A stretch of 25,598 nucleotides of DNA, taken from contig CAZEHA010000049.1 of NCBI GenBank assembly GCA_964511665.1, forward strand, positions 1-25,598. The letters are read 5' to 3'. A model generated the notes under the pieces. That model was not told where the DNA came from. It worked only from the letters and a program-made list of their open reading frames with translations, and searched no databases. Source of the DNA: JAGOEF01 sp964511665. Lineage in GTDB: Bacteria > Bacteroidota > Bacteroidia > Bacteroidales > ML635J-15. The translations under genes were made by a program, and so were the position numbers. Positions 16,117-25,453 of this stretch are shown here, piece after piece (the first letter of the stretch is position 1; every line of letters begins with the position of its first letter).

Positions 16117-17205
16117 ATGTTTACTGAATATCATCCTACAAAAAAGAACCGCTTTCGAGTGATGGACAACGATGGGAATATCATCAATGAAAAATATTTC
16201 CCCGCCATCGACGATAAGCATATTATTGAAGCATACAAAGACATGCTTTTTGCTCGTACCGCCGACCTCATGGTAGTGTCGTATCAACGTCAGGGACGCA
16301 TTTACACATATCCGCCCAATTACGGGCAGGAAGCCATTGCAGGAGCAGTTGCTCAGTTGATACGTCATCAGGATTGGGTAGTACCTGCTTTTCGCGAAAT
16401 GGGTCTTTATCTGGCCAAAGGAGCAACACTCAAAGAGCTATTCCTGTATTTTATGGGCTACGAAGACGGATCGCGATTCGAAAAATCGAACCACATGCTG
16501 CCAATGTCGGTGCCCATTGCCTCACAACTGCTTCATGCAGCGGGCATAGGATATGAAATCAACTACCGGAATAAAGACGAGATTGTGTACACATTTGTGG
16601 GCGATGGTGGAACTTCGGAAGGCGATTTTCACGAAGCGCTCAATTTTGGAGGTGTCTGGAAAGCTCCTGTGGTGTTTATAGTTCAAAACAATCAGTATGG
16701 CATTAGCACCCCTTTTCACATGCAGACGGCTTCCGATGGTATAGCGATTAAAGCAATGGCTTATGGTATTGAGGGCATACAAGTTGACGGAAACGACTTT
16801 TTTGCCATGTATGCAGCCGTGAAACAAAGTATAGAACATATTCAATCCGGTAATGGACCTGTGTTAATTGAAGCAGTAACCTATCGCAAAGGGGCACACA
16901 CTACTTCTGACGACCCCACCAAATACAGAACCAAAGAAGAAGAAGATGCATGGGATGCAACCGATCCGCTGAAGAGGCTGAAAGCATACCTCATAAGTAA
17001 AGGTTTGTATAGCGATGAAGAAGAATTGCAAATCATTGATGAATACAAAAAAGAAATCGATAGGCAATTCATTGAAGCCGAAAACTACAAACCGTATCCG
17101 CTGCAAGACGTATTCTCGTATCAATACGTTGATATGCCCGACGACTTAAAGCAGCAGATGGTAGAACACGAACGTTTTTTGAAATGGAAGGAGGCTAGGT
17201 CATGA
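16117..17205 (+). CDS. 2-oxoacid dehydrogenase E1 component, alpha subunit
   Basis: The 362-residue protein is the thiamin-diphosphate-binding subunit of a pyruvate or branched-chain 2-oxoacid dehydrogenase. It would act with E1beta to decarboxylate the oxoacid and pass the acyl group to lipoyl-E2. The ThDP motif runs from GDGGTSEGDFHEALNF (GDG at 162-164) to VQNNQYG (Asn191-192). QRQGRIYTYPPNYGQEA at 57-73 and the loop YRKGAHTTSDDP (256-267) are also characteristic. It is the first gene of a four-gene operon, and its TGA overlaps the E1beta ATG (ATGA). The oxoacid cannot be decided from sequence alone; pyruvate, branched-chain acids or acetoin are options. Confidence 0.93.
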   Translation: MFTEYHPTKKNRFRVMDNDGNIINEKYFPAIDDKHIIEAYKDMLFARTADLMVVSYQRQGRIYTYPPNYGQEAIAGAVAQLIRHQDWVVPAFREMGLYLAKGATLKELFLYFMGYEDGSRFEKSNHMLPMSVPIASQLLHAAGIGYEINYRNKDEIVYTFVGDGGTSEGDFHEALNFGGVWKAPVVFIVQNNQYGISTPFHMQTASDGIAIKAMAYGIEGIQVDGNDFFAMYAAVKQSIEHIQSGNGPVLIEAVTYRKGAHTTSDDPTKYRTKEEEDAWDATDPLKRLKAYLISKGLYSDEEELQIIDEYKKEIDRQFIEAENYKPYPLQDVFSYQYVDMPDDLKQQMVEHERFLKWKEARS

Positions 17206-18182
17206 ATAAGATAATGAACATGGTAAATGCGGTAAATAATTCCCTCGACATAAAACTGGGCGACGACGACCGCGTAATAGTGTATGGCGAAGATGTAGGT
17301 GTTGAAGGCGGCGTATTTCGTGTTACCGAGGGACTGCAATTGAAATACGGAGCCACACGTGTTTTCGACTCGCCACTTGCCGAATCGGGATTGGCTGGCA
17401 CTGCTGTTGGAATGGCAGCGGCAGGCTTACGGCCCGTAATCGAAATGCAGTTTTCGGGGTTTGCCTACCCTGCCTTTAATCAGATTGTTAGTCATGTGGC
17501 ACGTTTACACAACCGAAGTAGGGGAAAGTACCGTATGCCTATTGTTGTGCGAATGCCCTATGGCGGTGGCATCAATGCACTGGAGCACCATTCCGAAAGC
17601 CTTGAGGCAGTTTGGGGGCATATTCCGGGCTTAAAGGTTGTGATACCTTCAACTCCTTACGATGCCAAAGGCTTGCTGATATCGGCCATTGAATCGGACG
17701 ACCCAGTAATCTTTATGGAACCTAAACGGATTTACCGCGCCATAAAACAAGAAGTACCCGAAGAGAAATTCAGCATCCCGCTAGGTAAAGCAAAAGTGTT
17801 AGCTCATGGAAGCGATATCACAGTGGTAGCCTATGGCGCAATGATTCGCGAAGTGCAAAAAGCAGCCGCCCTTGCAAAAAAAGAAAACATTTCGGTTGAA
17901 ATCATCGATTTACGTAGTATTTACCCTATCGATAAAGAAACCATTGCCGAAAGTGTAAGAAAAACAGGACGCATTATTACAGTAACCGAAGCACCGGGAA
18001 CATTTGGGGTGTCGGCCGAAGTTTCGGCCATTGCCACCGAAGAAGCATTCCTGCACCTTGAAGCACCTCCGGCACGAGTAACCGGTTTCGATACCATTGT
18101 GCCTCTGCCTCGGGGCGAACATCACTATTTAATATCGCCCGAAAAAATCCTGTATCAAATTATAAGAACCGTAAAATTCTAA
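17202..18182 (+). CDS. 2-oxoacid dehydrogenase E1 component, beta subunit
   Basis: The 326-residue partner of E1alpha. It has the YGEDVGVEGGVFRVT segment (28-42), the catalytic-site DSPLAESG with Glu61 that activates ThDP, and EMQFSGFAYPAFNQI. Further signatures are RMPYGGGINALEHHSES (119-135 region), GLKVVIPSTPYDAKGLL and VTEAPGTFGVSAEV. All are typical of the transketolase-like beta chains of PDH/BCKDH. Its start overlaps the E1alpha stop by four bases, implying translational coupling and equal subunit amounts. E2 starts 7 nt after its stop. Length and order are normal for the family and there is no sign of damage. Confidence 0.93.
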   Translation: MNKIMNMVNAVNNSLDIKLGDDDRVIVYGEDVGVEGGVFRVTEGLQLKYGATRVFDSPLAESGLAGTAVGMAAAGLRPVIEMQFSGFAYPAFNQIVSHVARLHNRSRGKYRMPIVVRMPYGGGINALEHHSESLEAVWGHIPGLKVVIPSTPYDAKGLLISAIESDDPVIFMEPKRIYRAIKQEVPEEKFSIPLGKAKVLAHGSDITVVAYGAMIREVQKAAALAKKENISVEIIDLRSIYPIDKETIAESVRKTGRIITVTEAPGTFGVSAEVSAIATEEAFLHLEAPPARVTGFDTIVPLPRGEHHYLISPEKILYQIIRTVKF

Positions 18183-18189
18183 AAACACA

Positions 18190-19467
18190 ATGAGATATAT
18201 ATTCAAATTCCCCGATATTGGCGAAGGCCTCGACGAAGGCACCATTCTGGAATGGTACGTTCAAAAAGGTCAGATGGTCGAAAGCTCTCAGCCTATTGTA
18301 AAAATGGAAACCGATAAGGTGGTTACCGATATTCCCTCGCCACGAGCCGGTGTTATTGCGGCTATTTATGGTAAAGAAGGCGAAACCATTCATGTGGGTG
18401 ACCCACTTATAGAAATCGACATGCAAGGTATAGAAGGAGAAGCAGCGCAACAAGAGTCGAAAAACATCGACACCGAAATTGAAGCAGTAGCTGAAGAAGG
18501 AGCCGGTGTGGTAGGTACTCTTGAAGTGGCCGGTAATAATGCTTTTTTACCAGCCAGCGACGAAGCAACTCAAACAGACGAAAACCAGCAAGAAGTTTCG
18601 AAAAACAAAGCGATAGCCACACCTGTGGCACGCGCACTTGCCAAAGAGCTTAACATTGACATTCACGAAGTGAAAGGCACCGGACCCGGTGGCCGTGTGA
18701 TGAAAGAAGATATCGAAAAACACAAACATCGCTACAGCCAGAGTGAGAAGCCGCAGCAACCGGCCGACGATATGCCCGTTGAAATCGAAAACATGAGTCA
18801 GTTGCGCAAAACCATTGCCCGCAATATGATAAACTCGAAGCACAATGCAGCACACATGAGTGTGTTCGACGATGCCGAGGTAAGCGAGCTTATCAGACTG
18901 CGCAATGCTTTTAAAGACGAAATGGCTGCATCGGGTATTAAACTCAGTTTTCTGCCTTTTGTAATAAAAGCCGCAGCGCTGGCTCTCAAGAAATATAAAG
19001 CACTGAATTCTGAAATGGATTTCGAAAATGGAAAAATTATTTATAAAAAATTCTACAATATCGGCATTGCTGTTGATACTCCCGACGGACTCGTAGTGCC
19101 GGTAATAAAACATGCCGACCGCAAATCGATTAGTGAGATTGCTGCCGAACTGAATACAATTTCGGAAAAAGCACGCAACCGCGCTCTGGGTTTGGCCGAT
19201 ATGAAAGACGGCACATTCACCATTACCAGCTTCGGCTCGATAGGCGGCAAATATGCTGTTCCGGTAATAAATTACCCGCAAGCAGCCATTCTGGGTGTCG
19301 GTCGCATGTTCGAACAACCCGGATTTAAGGGAAGCGATGTGGTAAAGCAACAAATGATGCCTTTATCGATGTCGGTCGATCATCGCATAGTTGATGGAGG
19401 CGAAGTTACACGTTTCTTAAATGAAGTGATTTCGTACTTAAACGAACCCGCCAAGATGCTGCTGTAG
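18190..19467 (+). CDS. 2-oxoacid dehydrogenase E2 (dihydrolipoamide acyltransferase)
   Basis: The 425-residue core of the complex. It has one N-terminal lipoyl domain (about 1-78) with the lipoylated lysine Lys43 in METDKVVTDI. An acidic, Glu/Ala-rich linker follows (about 79-138). The peripheral subunit-binding domain is at about 140-178 (ATPVARALAKELNIDI...GPGGRVMKEDI). The acyltransferase domain runs from about 195 to the end, with the active site DHRIVDGGE (His398, Asp402). The domain transfers the acyl group from lipoate to CoA. A single lipoyl domain is common for BCKDH and Gram-positive-type PDH. It sits 7 nt after E1beta and 43 nt before the E3 start. Confidence 0.93.
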   Translation: MRYIFKFPDIGEGLDEGTILEWYVQKGQMVESSQPIVKMETDKVVTDIPSPRAGVIAAIYGKEGETIHVGDPLIEIDMQGIEGEAAQQESKNIDTEIEAVAEEGAGVVGTLEVAGNNAFLPASDEATQTDENQQEVSKNKAIATPVARALAKELNIDIHEVKGTGPGGRVMKEDIEKHKHRYSQSEKPQQPADDMPVEIENMSQLRKTIARNMINSKHNAAHMSVFDDAEVSELIRLRNAFKDEMAASGIKLSFLPFVIKAAALALKKYKALNSEMDFENGKIIYKKFYNIGIAVDTPDGLVVPVIKHADRKSISEIAAELNTISEKARNRALGLADMKDGTFTITSFGSIGGKYAVPVINYPQAAILGVGRMFEQPGFKGSDVVKQQMMPLSMSVDHRIVDGGEVTRFLNEVISYLNEPAKMLL

Positions 19468-19510
19468 TGATATTTACGCAAACTATTTGATAATACGAAA
19501 ATTCAAAACA

Positions 19511-20845
19511 ATGAAAACTACCGATAAACAACATATGAATGCAAAAAGCGAAAACATGAAATACGATGTTTGCATTATTGGTGCCGGTCCCGCTGGCTAT
19601 ATTGCAGCAATTAGAGCCGGACAACTTGGAATGAAAGTACTTCTTGCCGACCGTGAATCAATTGGTGGCATGTGCATTCATTGGGGATGTATTCCTACGA
19701 AAGCCTTGCTCGAGAGTGCACGTCAGTATTACAAACTCAACCAGATTGCCGACTTTGGCGTTGAGGGTATTAAACTCGATAAAATTCGGTTTAACTGGAC
19801 AAAAGCGGTTGACAGGGCCATGCAAATTGCAAAAAAAATGCAAGCCGATGTAGAATTTTTACTCCATAAAAAAGCAGTTGAATTCGAACAGGGAAACGCT
19901 GTAATTACCGGAAAAAACACTGTAAGCATCAACAACCGGCTTATCGAAGCACGCAACATTATAATTGCCACAGGTTCGTTGCCCGAATTAAGCAAATCGA
20001 AAAGTGTTACCGGCATCAGGGCATTATATAAAATGGAAGAATTGCCCCAAGAAATGGCTATTGAAGGCAATGGCCCGGTAGCTGCCGAAATGGCTCAGTT
20101 GCTGAATATGCTGGGAGTAAAAGTGTACTTAAACACACATAGCCAAATGCTGATACCCGGTGCCGACCACTTTTTGAATCAACACCTGAGTCAACAATTG
20201 CGCAGCGAGGGAATAAAGATGCTCGACAACAATGATATACCCCCACATGTAATTCGGCTCAATGCCAATTTGCGGAAAGCGGTTGTTCCCGATAACCATG
20301 TTGAAATTGCACTCGACACCAACGGTTTTATTGCTGTTGACCAACAACTCATGACAAATGTTCCGGGTATTTATGCCGTGGGCGATGTAAATGGCATCAG
20401 CCAATTTGCACATGCATCATCGGCACAAGGCATGTTTGCAATAAACCACATTAAAGGGGTTAAAGGCCACATGAGGCACGACCGTTACCCAATGAATATT
20501 TATACAATGCCCGAAATCGCGCAGGTTGGCAAAACCGAACAGGAATTGCACGATGCCGGTGTCGATTACAAAATCAACGAATTCAAACTTTCGGCTAATG
20601 CCAAAGCCATGATAAAAAACGAAACACAAGGTCTGGTGCGCATTTTATCCGACAAAAAATACGGCGAAGTGCTTGGCGTACAAATCATTGCCGAAAATGC
20701 AACCGACATGATTGCCGAAGCATCGGCATATATAGAAATGGAAGCCACGGTATTCGATGTTGCCCGCACCATTCACGCCCATCCTACCCTATCGGAAGTT
20801 TTTTCAGAACTGGGTCTGGCAGCAGCCGATGCCGTGAAAAAATAA
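19511..20845 (+). CDS. lpdA: Dihydrolipoamide dehydrogenase (E3), divergent NAD-binding domain
   Basis: From ATG 19511 the protein has 444 residues; ATG 19556 (MKYDVCIIGAG) is an equally plausible start, giving 429. FAD binding is shown by CIIGAGPAGY (21-30) and IYAVGDVNG (Asp292). The redox disulfide is Cys55/Cys60 in GGMCIHWGCIPTKALL, and the C-terminal base is His424-Glu429 in HAHPTLSE. It should reoxidise dihydrolipoyl-E2 with NAD+. Odd points: the second nucleotide fingerprint is GNGPVAAE (186-193), with Ala in place of the third Gly, and the conserved GRxPN segment before the second FAD motif is missing. The stretch is about 25 residues shorter than in typical E3. It is the last gene of the operon. 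Confidence 0.87.
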   Translation: MKTTDKQHMNAKSENMKYDVCIIGAGPAGYIAAIRAGQLGMKVLLADRESIGGMCIHWGCIPTKALLESARQYYKLNQIADFGVEGIKLDKIRFNWTKAVDRAMQIAKKMQADVEFLLHKKAVEFEQGNAVITGKNTVSINNRLIEARNIIIATGSLPELSKSKSVTGIRALYKMEELPQEMAIEGNGPVAAEMAQLLNMLGVKVYLNTHSQMLIPGADHFLNQHLSQQLRSEGIKMLDNNDIPPHVIRLNANLRKAVVPDNHVEIALDTNGFIAVDQQLMTNVPGIYAVGDVNGISQFAHASSAQGMFAINHIKGVKGHMRHDRYPMNIYTMPEIAQVGKTEQELHDAGVDYKINEFKLSANAKAMIKNETQGLVRILSDKKYGEVLGVQIIAENATDMIAEASAYIEMEATVFDVARTIHAHPTLSEVFSELGLAAADAVKK

Positions 20846-21041
20846 ACTGCAACGCAACTGCGTTTCCGCATTTACACGACCGATTCAGCAACAAGGTCGA
20901 AATTATTATGGGCAATTTGTAACGCGATTTATAAATACCCGTTGCAATCGCAACGCAAAACCCCGAAATGTTGCTAAGTATCAAGCATTGCAATTCTAAA
21001 TTAAACTACTATATTTGCATAGCAAACCAATAAATCAACAC
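20846..21041. other. Intergenic region with two small inverted repeats
   Basis: It holds AACGCA-AC-TGCGTT at 20851-20864, just after the E3 stop, and GTTGC-AATC-GCAAC at 20941-20954. The first might help termination but has no T-run. The caspase promoter lies at the right end. Confidence 0.4.
20988..21017 (+). promoter_or_regulatory. Bacteroidota-type promoter of the orthocaspase gene
   Basis: TTG at 20988-20990, a 19-bp spacer, then TATATTTG at 21010-21017 give a full -33/-7 pair. The predicted leader is about 18 nt before ATG 21042. This is the best-formed promoter in the window. Confidence 0.65.
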
Positions 21042-23087
21042 ATGAAAGCTATCAGCATTCTTATAGCATTGTTTTTAGTATCAGGCAACCTACTACTCAT
21101 GTCGCAAAACACCCCCGGCCATAACAAACGCGCCCTGATAGTAGCTATTGGCGATTACCAGCCCGAAACCTTCTGGGCTAAAATTAACTCAGTCAACGAT
21201 ATTGGACTCATTCGTGGTGTGTTGAACAAACAGGGATTTACCAACGAAAATATCCTGGTAATTCAAGATGCCGAAGCAACTTTGCAAGGCATACAAGATG
21301 CATTTGAGAAACTGACAGCATCGACTGGCATTGGCGATTATGTAGTGGTTCACTTTTCGTGCCACGGCCAGCAGATTACCGACGACAACGGCGACGAAGC
21401 CGATGGTCTCGACGAAGCCATGGTTCCCTTCGGAGCACCGGCCAATAACACAGGAAAATGGGCCAATTACCGGGGAGAACTGCACCTGCGCGACGACGCT
21501 ATTGGCGAATATATTACCCGCATCAGAGGCAGAGCAGGCAGCAAAGGTCAGGTTTTGCTCACCATTGATGCCTGCCACTCGGGTACAGCCAGCCGCGGCA
21601 GCGACGTTTTCAGGGGAGGCGCACAGGCCATGCAGCTGAAAAACATTGCAGTAAACCACACAAAAACCGAAAGCGGACTGGGCATGATGGAGTCGGCAAC
21701 CGGCGATGGTCTGGCACCTTTTGTGGTGATATCGGCATGCTCGTTCGATGAACGAAACAAAGAAACATATCACGTTATCGACAATAAACGTGTGGGGGCA
21801 GGTTCGCTGTCGGTGGCTATGGCCAAAGTGTTTGCCGACATAGACCCCGGTGCCAGCTACGAAGCCTTGTTTGCTACCCTGAAACGCGAAATGATGCTGC
21901 TGGCCCCGCAGCAATCACCCTCAATTGAAGGCGATATGCAATATAAAATATTTAACGGTGAAACCGTGAAACAACAACCCTATTTCGAAATTGATGCAAA
22001 AGGAGCAGCTGGGCATGTTATTATTACCGGCGGAGCAGCCATGGGGTTGCAGTTGGGCGACTCTATCGGGTTTTATGGGGTGGGCATCAATAATATAAAA
22101 AATGTAAAGCCCGAATTCGTGGGAATTATCGTCAATATATTTCCTTTTACGGCAGTAGTACAATTATCTCAAGCCGCGCGTCTCGACAATATAAAAGCAT
22201 GGTGGGCATTCAGAACATACGCATCACTGACTGCTCAAACTGTCTTCAGCATCGACGCCCCACTGCCCGAAAATGTGAAAGCATCGCTACACGAAAGGTT
22301 TAAAAACAACCCTTTTATTGCATTCGACACTAAAGGCGAATATGTTATAACAAGCGATGCAACTCCTTCGCGATCGCAAGACAATCAGGAAATTGTAATT
22401 GTGAAAAACGACGACGGACTGGAAATAGTGCGCTTTTCGAAAATTCAGTTAAGCAATATTGATGAACTGGAAGAAAGCATTGCCAATATTGCTCAGGCCG
22501 ATTTTCTGCGTAAGCTGAACTTCTCCGACAACAATTATCGGGTAGTTATGAAACTGCTGCCTGCCGAAATTACCAAAAACCACCGCGATGAAGTAATTAA
22601 GGTGGAAGCGAAAGGCGAAGAATCAGATTTAATGACCGACGGAGAACTGAAGCTGGGGCCCGACGATATTGTTTGCATCGAAGTAAAAAATACAGGGCTT
22701 AAGCCTGCCTATTTCAGCATAATCGAAATTATGCCCGATGGGTCGGTTGCACCTGTAGCTCCATGCGATAAAAGCCCTAACGCCGAAGAATTTAAACTGG
22801 AACCCGGCGAAACAAGAGTACTTCAGGAAATTGCTTTCGAGGGGTTTGCGCCTCCCTATGGCAAAAATGTGTATAAAGTTTTCGCCTCATCAAAAGCATT
22901 GAACCTGCGCCCCATTGTGAATACCCGCGGAACCGAAAACACCAAAGGCAGCACCAGTGTAGTCGAAAACATTGTGGGAGCCTCGTTTTTTGGTACATCA
23001 ACACGGGGCGGTAATAAAACCATGGCGGTTAGCTCGAACGACGATACCGGATCGACCTACGATTATGTAATTACAATTATTCCATAA
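21042..23087 (+). CDS. Exported orthocaspase (peptidase C14 family) with C-terminal DUF4384-like domain
   Basis: The ATG at 21042 gives 681 residues; the upstream TTG overlaps the -7 promoter element and is not the start. Residues 1-20 are a signal peptide. The caspase-like p20 domain spans about 28-320 and has the catalytic dyad His108 (HFSCHGQ, 104-110) and Cys178 (DACHSG, 176-181). The acidic loop DDNGDEADGLDEAM (114-127) lies where metacaspases bind Ca2+ or basic P1 residues. Cleavage after Arg/Lys would be expected from the family. Residues about 325-530 show no recognised domain, and about 545-640 (LKLGPDDIVCIEVKNTG...YFSIIEIMPDGSVAPVAP) resemble DUF4384. There is no T9SS tail, so it is probably periplasmic or envelope-located. 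It has its own promoter, so it is a single transcription unit or leads the next gene. Confidence 0.87.
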   Translation: MKAISILIALFLVSGNLLLMSQNTPGHNKRALIVAIGDYQPETFWAKINSVNDIGLIRGVLNKQGFTNENILVIQDAEATLQGIQDAFEKLTASTGIGDYVVVHFSCHGQQITDDNGDEADGLDEAMVPFGAPANNTGKWANYRGELHLRDDAIGEYITRIRGRAGSKGQVLLTIDACHSGTASRGSDVFRGGAQAMQLKNIAVNHTKTESGLGMMESATGDGLAPFVVISACSFDERNKETYHVIDNKRVGAGSLSVAMAKVFADIDPGASYEALFATLKREMMLLAPQQSPSIEGDMQYKIFNGETVKQQPYFEIDAKGAAGHVIITGGAAMGLQLGDSIGFYGVGINNIKNVKPEFVGIIVNIFPFTAVVQLSQAARLDNIKAWWAFRTYASLTAQTVFSIDAPLPENVKASLHERFKNNPFIAFDTKGEYVITSDATPSRSQDNQEIVIVKNDDGLEIVRFSKIQLSNIDELEESIANIAQADFLRKLNFSDNNYRVVMKLLPAEITKNHRDEVIKVEAKGEESDLMTDGELKLGPDDIVCIEVKNTGLKPAYFSIIEIMPDGSVAPVAPCDKSPNAEEFKLEPGETRVLQEIAFEGFAPPYGKNVYKVFASSKALNLRPIVNTRGTENTKGSTSVVENIVGASFFGTSTRGGNKTMAVSSNDDTGSTYDYVITIIP

Positions 23088-23154
23088 GCGAGATTATCGG
23101 TGTGAGAACCGCCTTGCAATCTGAAATTCTGTATCATTAAAAATCAAAACTATA

Positions 23155-25374
23155 GTGAAACAAAAAAACGTCATATTAAAAGTCGAATTACTTTTCATTT
23201 TTATGCTGTGCTTTATCCATATCAATCAGGCTCAAACCCTCGATTTTAGCACAATTACCTTACACAACAATCCACACATTTCAGGTAGTTTAAATGGTGC
23301 CAATATGGGTGGGTATTCCTATGCAAGAATCAATGAAATGGGCGGAAATGTGAATGTGACTAACGAATGCATTCAATGCTCTGCTTCGCCACTGCTATGC
23401 AACGCAAACCAATCGGGGGTAAGTTATTTAAACATGAATACCAACCCCTTAGTGGTTGACGCAACACTAAGGCTTAAGCCCGAAGTGCTGCGATTTCCGG
23501 GCGGCACACATTCAGGATGGTATCACTTATACGAATACAATACCGATGGTTTGTATAATGCTGCATCGCCGCAAATCAAAAAGGGGTATGGCATGACCCT
23601 CATAGAAACTGCGCACCTCAACAATCCTCTTTCATACTGCCGCGCCGACTCAAGGTTAATGGTAAACAAAAACTATATTGAGGGATTTATCAATTACATC
23701 AATAATTATCACAATTCAGAAGGGAATAGCCATAGAATACACGTTAGCTATGTGGCCAATTTGTTAACGCATTTCAGATTCCCGGCCGATCAAACTATTT
23801 GTTCGGCATGTTCAAGGCAACCGGCTTTCACACCTATGGCAAATTATAATTGCCACAATAGTTTCAGTTATTCGTATGAAGGCAACGAGGAATTGTTTGA
23901 TAACGATATAGACATTTACAGGTTTGAACTATACTACAAAGAAACTCAAGATGCTATTGAGATGTTAATTGATGAGTTGAATTACTCAATTGATGATGTG
24001 CTCTATGTTGAATTAGGCAACGAATACTATGGACCGATGACCTATTCTGAAGCCCGGTTCATGATGAATGTAAACAATTATGCACGATTGGCTCAAATTT
24101 ATTCGGAAAGATTGAAATGCTATTTCGATGGGGTGGTGCAAATTAAAACAGGAATAGTAACCAGTGTAAACACGCCATGGCAAAACAACCTGGCCGGGTT
24201 AATGGAGCAAGACTTAACCGGCTCGGGAGGAAAATTGGGCGAAACTATCGACGCTATAATTTTACACGAGTACTATACTTCAAATAACTGCCTAAACGAC
24301 AACAACATACAAACTCGTTTCGAATGTGGTAAAAACTCATTGAACACATTTTTAACCGAAAATGTAGTAAATAAGTTAAACTCTCTTCGTGTTGCATTTC
24401 CTGCACAAAAACTTTGGCTCACCGAATGGAATGTAGTTGAAGGAACCGACAATAAGAATCTGTCATACATCAATACAATTCTTCATGCTTGTTTTGCACA
24501 GGAATATTTAGGAACCCTAATTAAATACAATGCCCAGCACGAAAACTTTGTAGAAATGGCCACGCATCATCGCCTGGGCGATCACAATGCATGGTCGGTA
24601 ATTCAAACTCAGGAAGGCAGCTCACTGGTTAGTTACAGGTCGGGAGCATACGCATTGCAATTTTTATCGAAAATGTACGAAAGCGATAGTACCTATTACT
24701 TTGGAAACATTTTAATGAACGGTAACGAATCGTTCAACTCGCAAGAAGCTACTACGTTTGTGTTGCATCAAACAACCCAAAATCAGGAACAACAACGCAT
24801 ACTGCTGTACTTTACCAATAAAACCGAAAACGACATTAACTATACTATCCCGCATAGCATCGATGGCTTTGATGTTACTTCGGCAAAACTATCGTATGTA
24901 CAAGGCGACTATCTCTTTTCGTATGGACCGTGCAACACAACAGCCGGACGAAACAGATTCACGGTTTCGGCAAACCTCACACATTACAACGAAGATTTAG
25001 ATCTGTTGGGTTTTGGCTTATTGCATAATCAGTTTCGAACCACCACCGACAGTATTATAAACACTGAACAAGCGCAGGTAATTCCCAAATACGCAGCCGG
25101 TGTATTAGAGTTGATTATGGAACAATCGTTACTGTCGGAATTTGATGAAAAATCAACCAATATTACAATATACCCCAACCCTGCTAACAAAAGAATAACA
25201 ATTCGCACATCGCAAACCCATTACGAGGTAAGCATTTATACGATTACCGGCCGGCAAATCATGCAGAAAACAAACAGCAGCACGATTGATATTTCGGATA
25301 TTGCAGCCGGAACGTATATTGTACTATTCAAATCGGGCGATACAATAAGTCGAAGGAAATTGGTGGTGGAGTAG
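23155..25374 (+). CDS. T9SS-secreted glycoside-hydrolase-like TIM-barrel protein
   Basis: The start is GTG 23155: it alone gives a full signal peptide (KQKNVILKVELLFIFMLCF...NQAQ, cleaved near 27), whereas the first ATG (residue 17) would remove its basic end. The catalytic part resembles clan GH-A hydrolases of the GH39/GH51/GH79 type. LRFPGGTHSGW is at 112-122, YVELGNEYYG at 284-293 with Glu290 as the likely acid/base, and KLWLTEWNV at 419-427 with Glu424 as the likely nucleophile. A beta-rich region (about 545-655) follows, as in such enzymes. Residues about 669-739 (ITIYPNPANK...IDISDIAAGTYIV...RRKLVVE) are a type A T9SS sorting domain. A surface or secreted polysaccharide-degrading role is likely; the substrate is unknown. 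It contains many cysteines, which may form disulfides. Confidence 0.85.
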   Translation: MKQKNVILKVELLFIFMLCFIHINQAQTLDFSTITLHNNPHISGSLNGANMGGYSYARINEMGGNVNVTNECIQCSASPLLCNANQSGVSYLNMNTNPLVVDATLRLKPEVLRFPGGTHSGWYHLYEYNTDGLYNAASPQIKKGYGMTLIETAHLNNPLSYCRADSRLMVNKNYIEGFINYINNYHNSEGNSHRIHVSYVANLLTHFRFPADQTICSACSRQPAFTPMANYNCHNSFSYSYEGNEELFDNDIDIYRFELYYKETQDAIEMLIDELNYSIDDVLYVELGNEYYGPMTYSEARFMMNVNNYARLAQIYSERLKCYFDGVVQIKTGIVTSVNTPWQNNLAGLMEQDLTGSGGKLGETIDAIILHEYYTSNNCLNDNNIQTRFECGKNSLNTFLTENVVNKLNSLRVAFPAQKLWLTEWNVVEGTDNKNLSYINTILHACFAQEYLGTLIKYNAQHENFVEMATHHRLGDHNAWSVIQTQEGSSLVSYRSGAYALQFLSKMYESDSTYYFGNILMNGNESFNSQEATTFVLHQTTQNQEQQRILLYFTNKTENDINYTIPHSIDGFDVTSAKLSYVQGDYLFSYGPCNTTAGRNRFTVSANLTHYNEDLDLLGFGLLHNQFRTTTDSIINTEQAQVIPKYAAGVLELIMEQSLLSEFDEKSTNITIYPNPANKRITIRTSQTHYEVSIYTITGRQIMQKTNSSTIDISDIAAGTYIVLFKSGDTISRRKLVVE

Positions 25375-25383
25375 GGAAAAATT

Positions 25384-25410
25384 CCCCCTTTGAAGGGGGG
25401 CAGGGGGATG
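25384..25410. repeat. G/C-rich palindrome before the DUF559 gene
   Basis: CCCCCTT (25384-25390) and AAGGGGG (25393-25399) form a perfect inverted repeat around TG. CAGGGGGATG follows, so the right arm is partly duplicated. The composition is unlike the AT-rich surroundings. I recall similar C-tract/G-tract palindromes near DUF559 genes in Bacteroidota, but cannot check copy number here. It may also terminate the glycoside hydrolase transcript, although there is no T-run. Confidence 0.6.
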
Positions 25411-25453
25411 TAAAAAAATGCTTTCTTTGTAAATAATTGATTTCGCGAGTTTT

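Noticed and set aside
18547..19353. 268-codon minus-strand frame inside E2
   Set aside because: The E2 reading on the plus strand is complete with all catalytic motifs; the opposite frame has no recognisable domain.
16117..20845. Functional link of the dehydrogenase operon to the transporter region
   Set aside because: No shared regulatory site was found; TTGAT-N4-ATCAA was not seen upstream of 16117.
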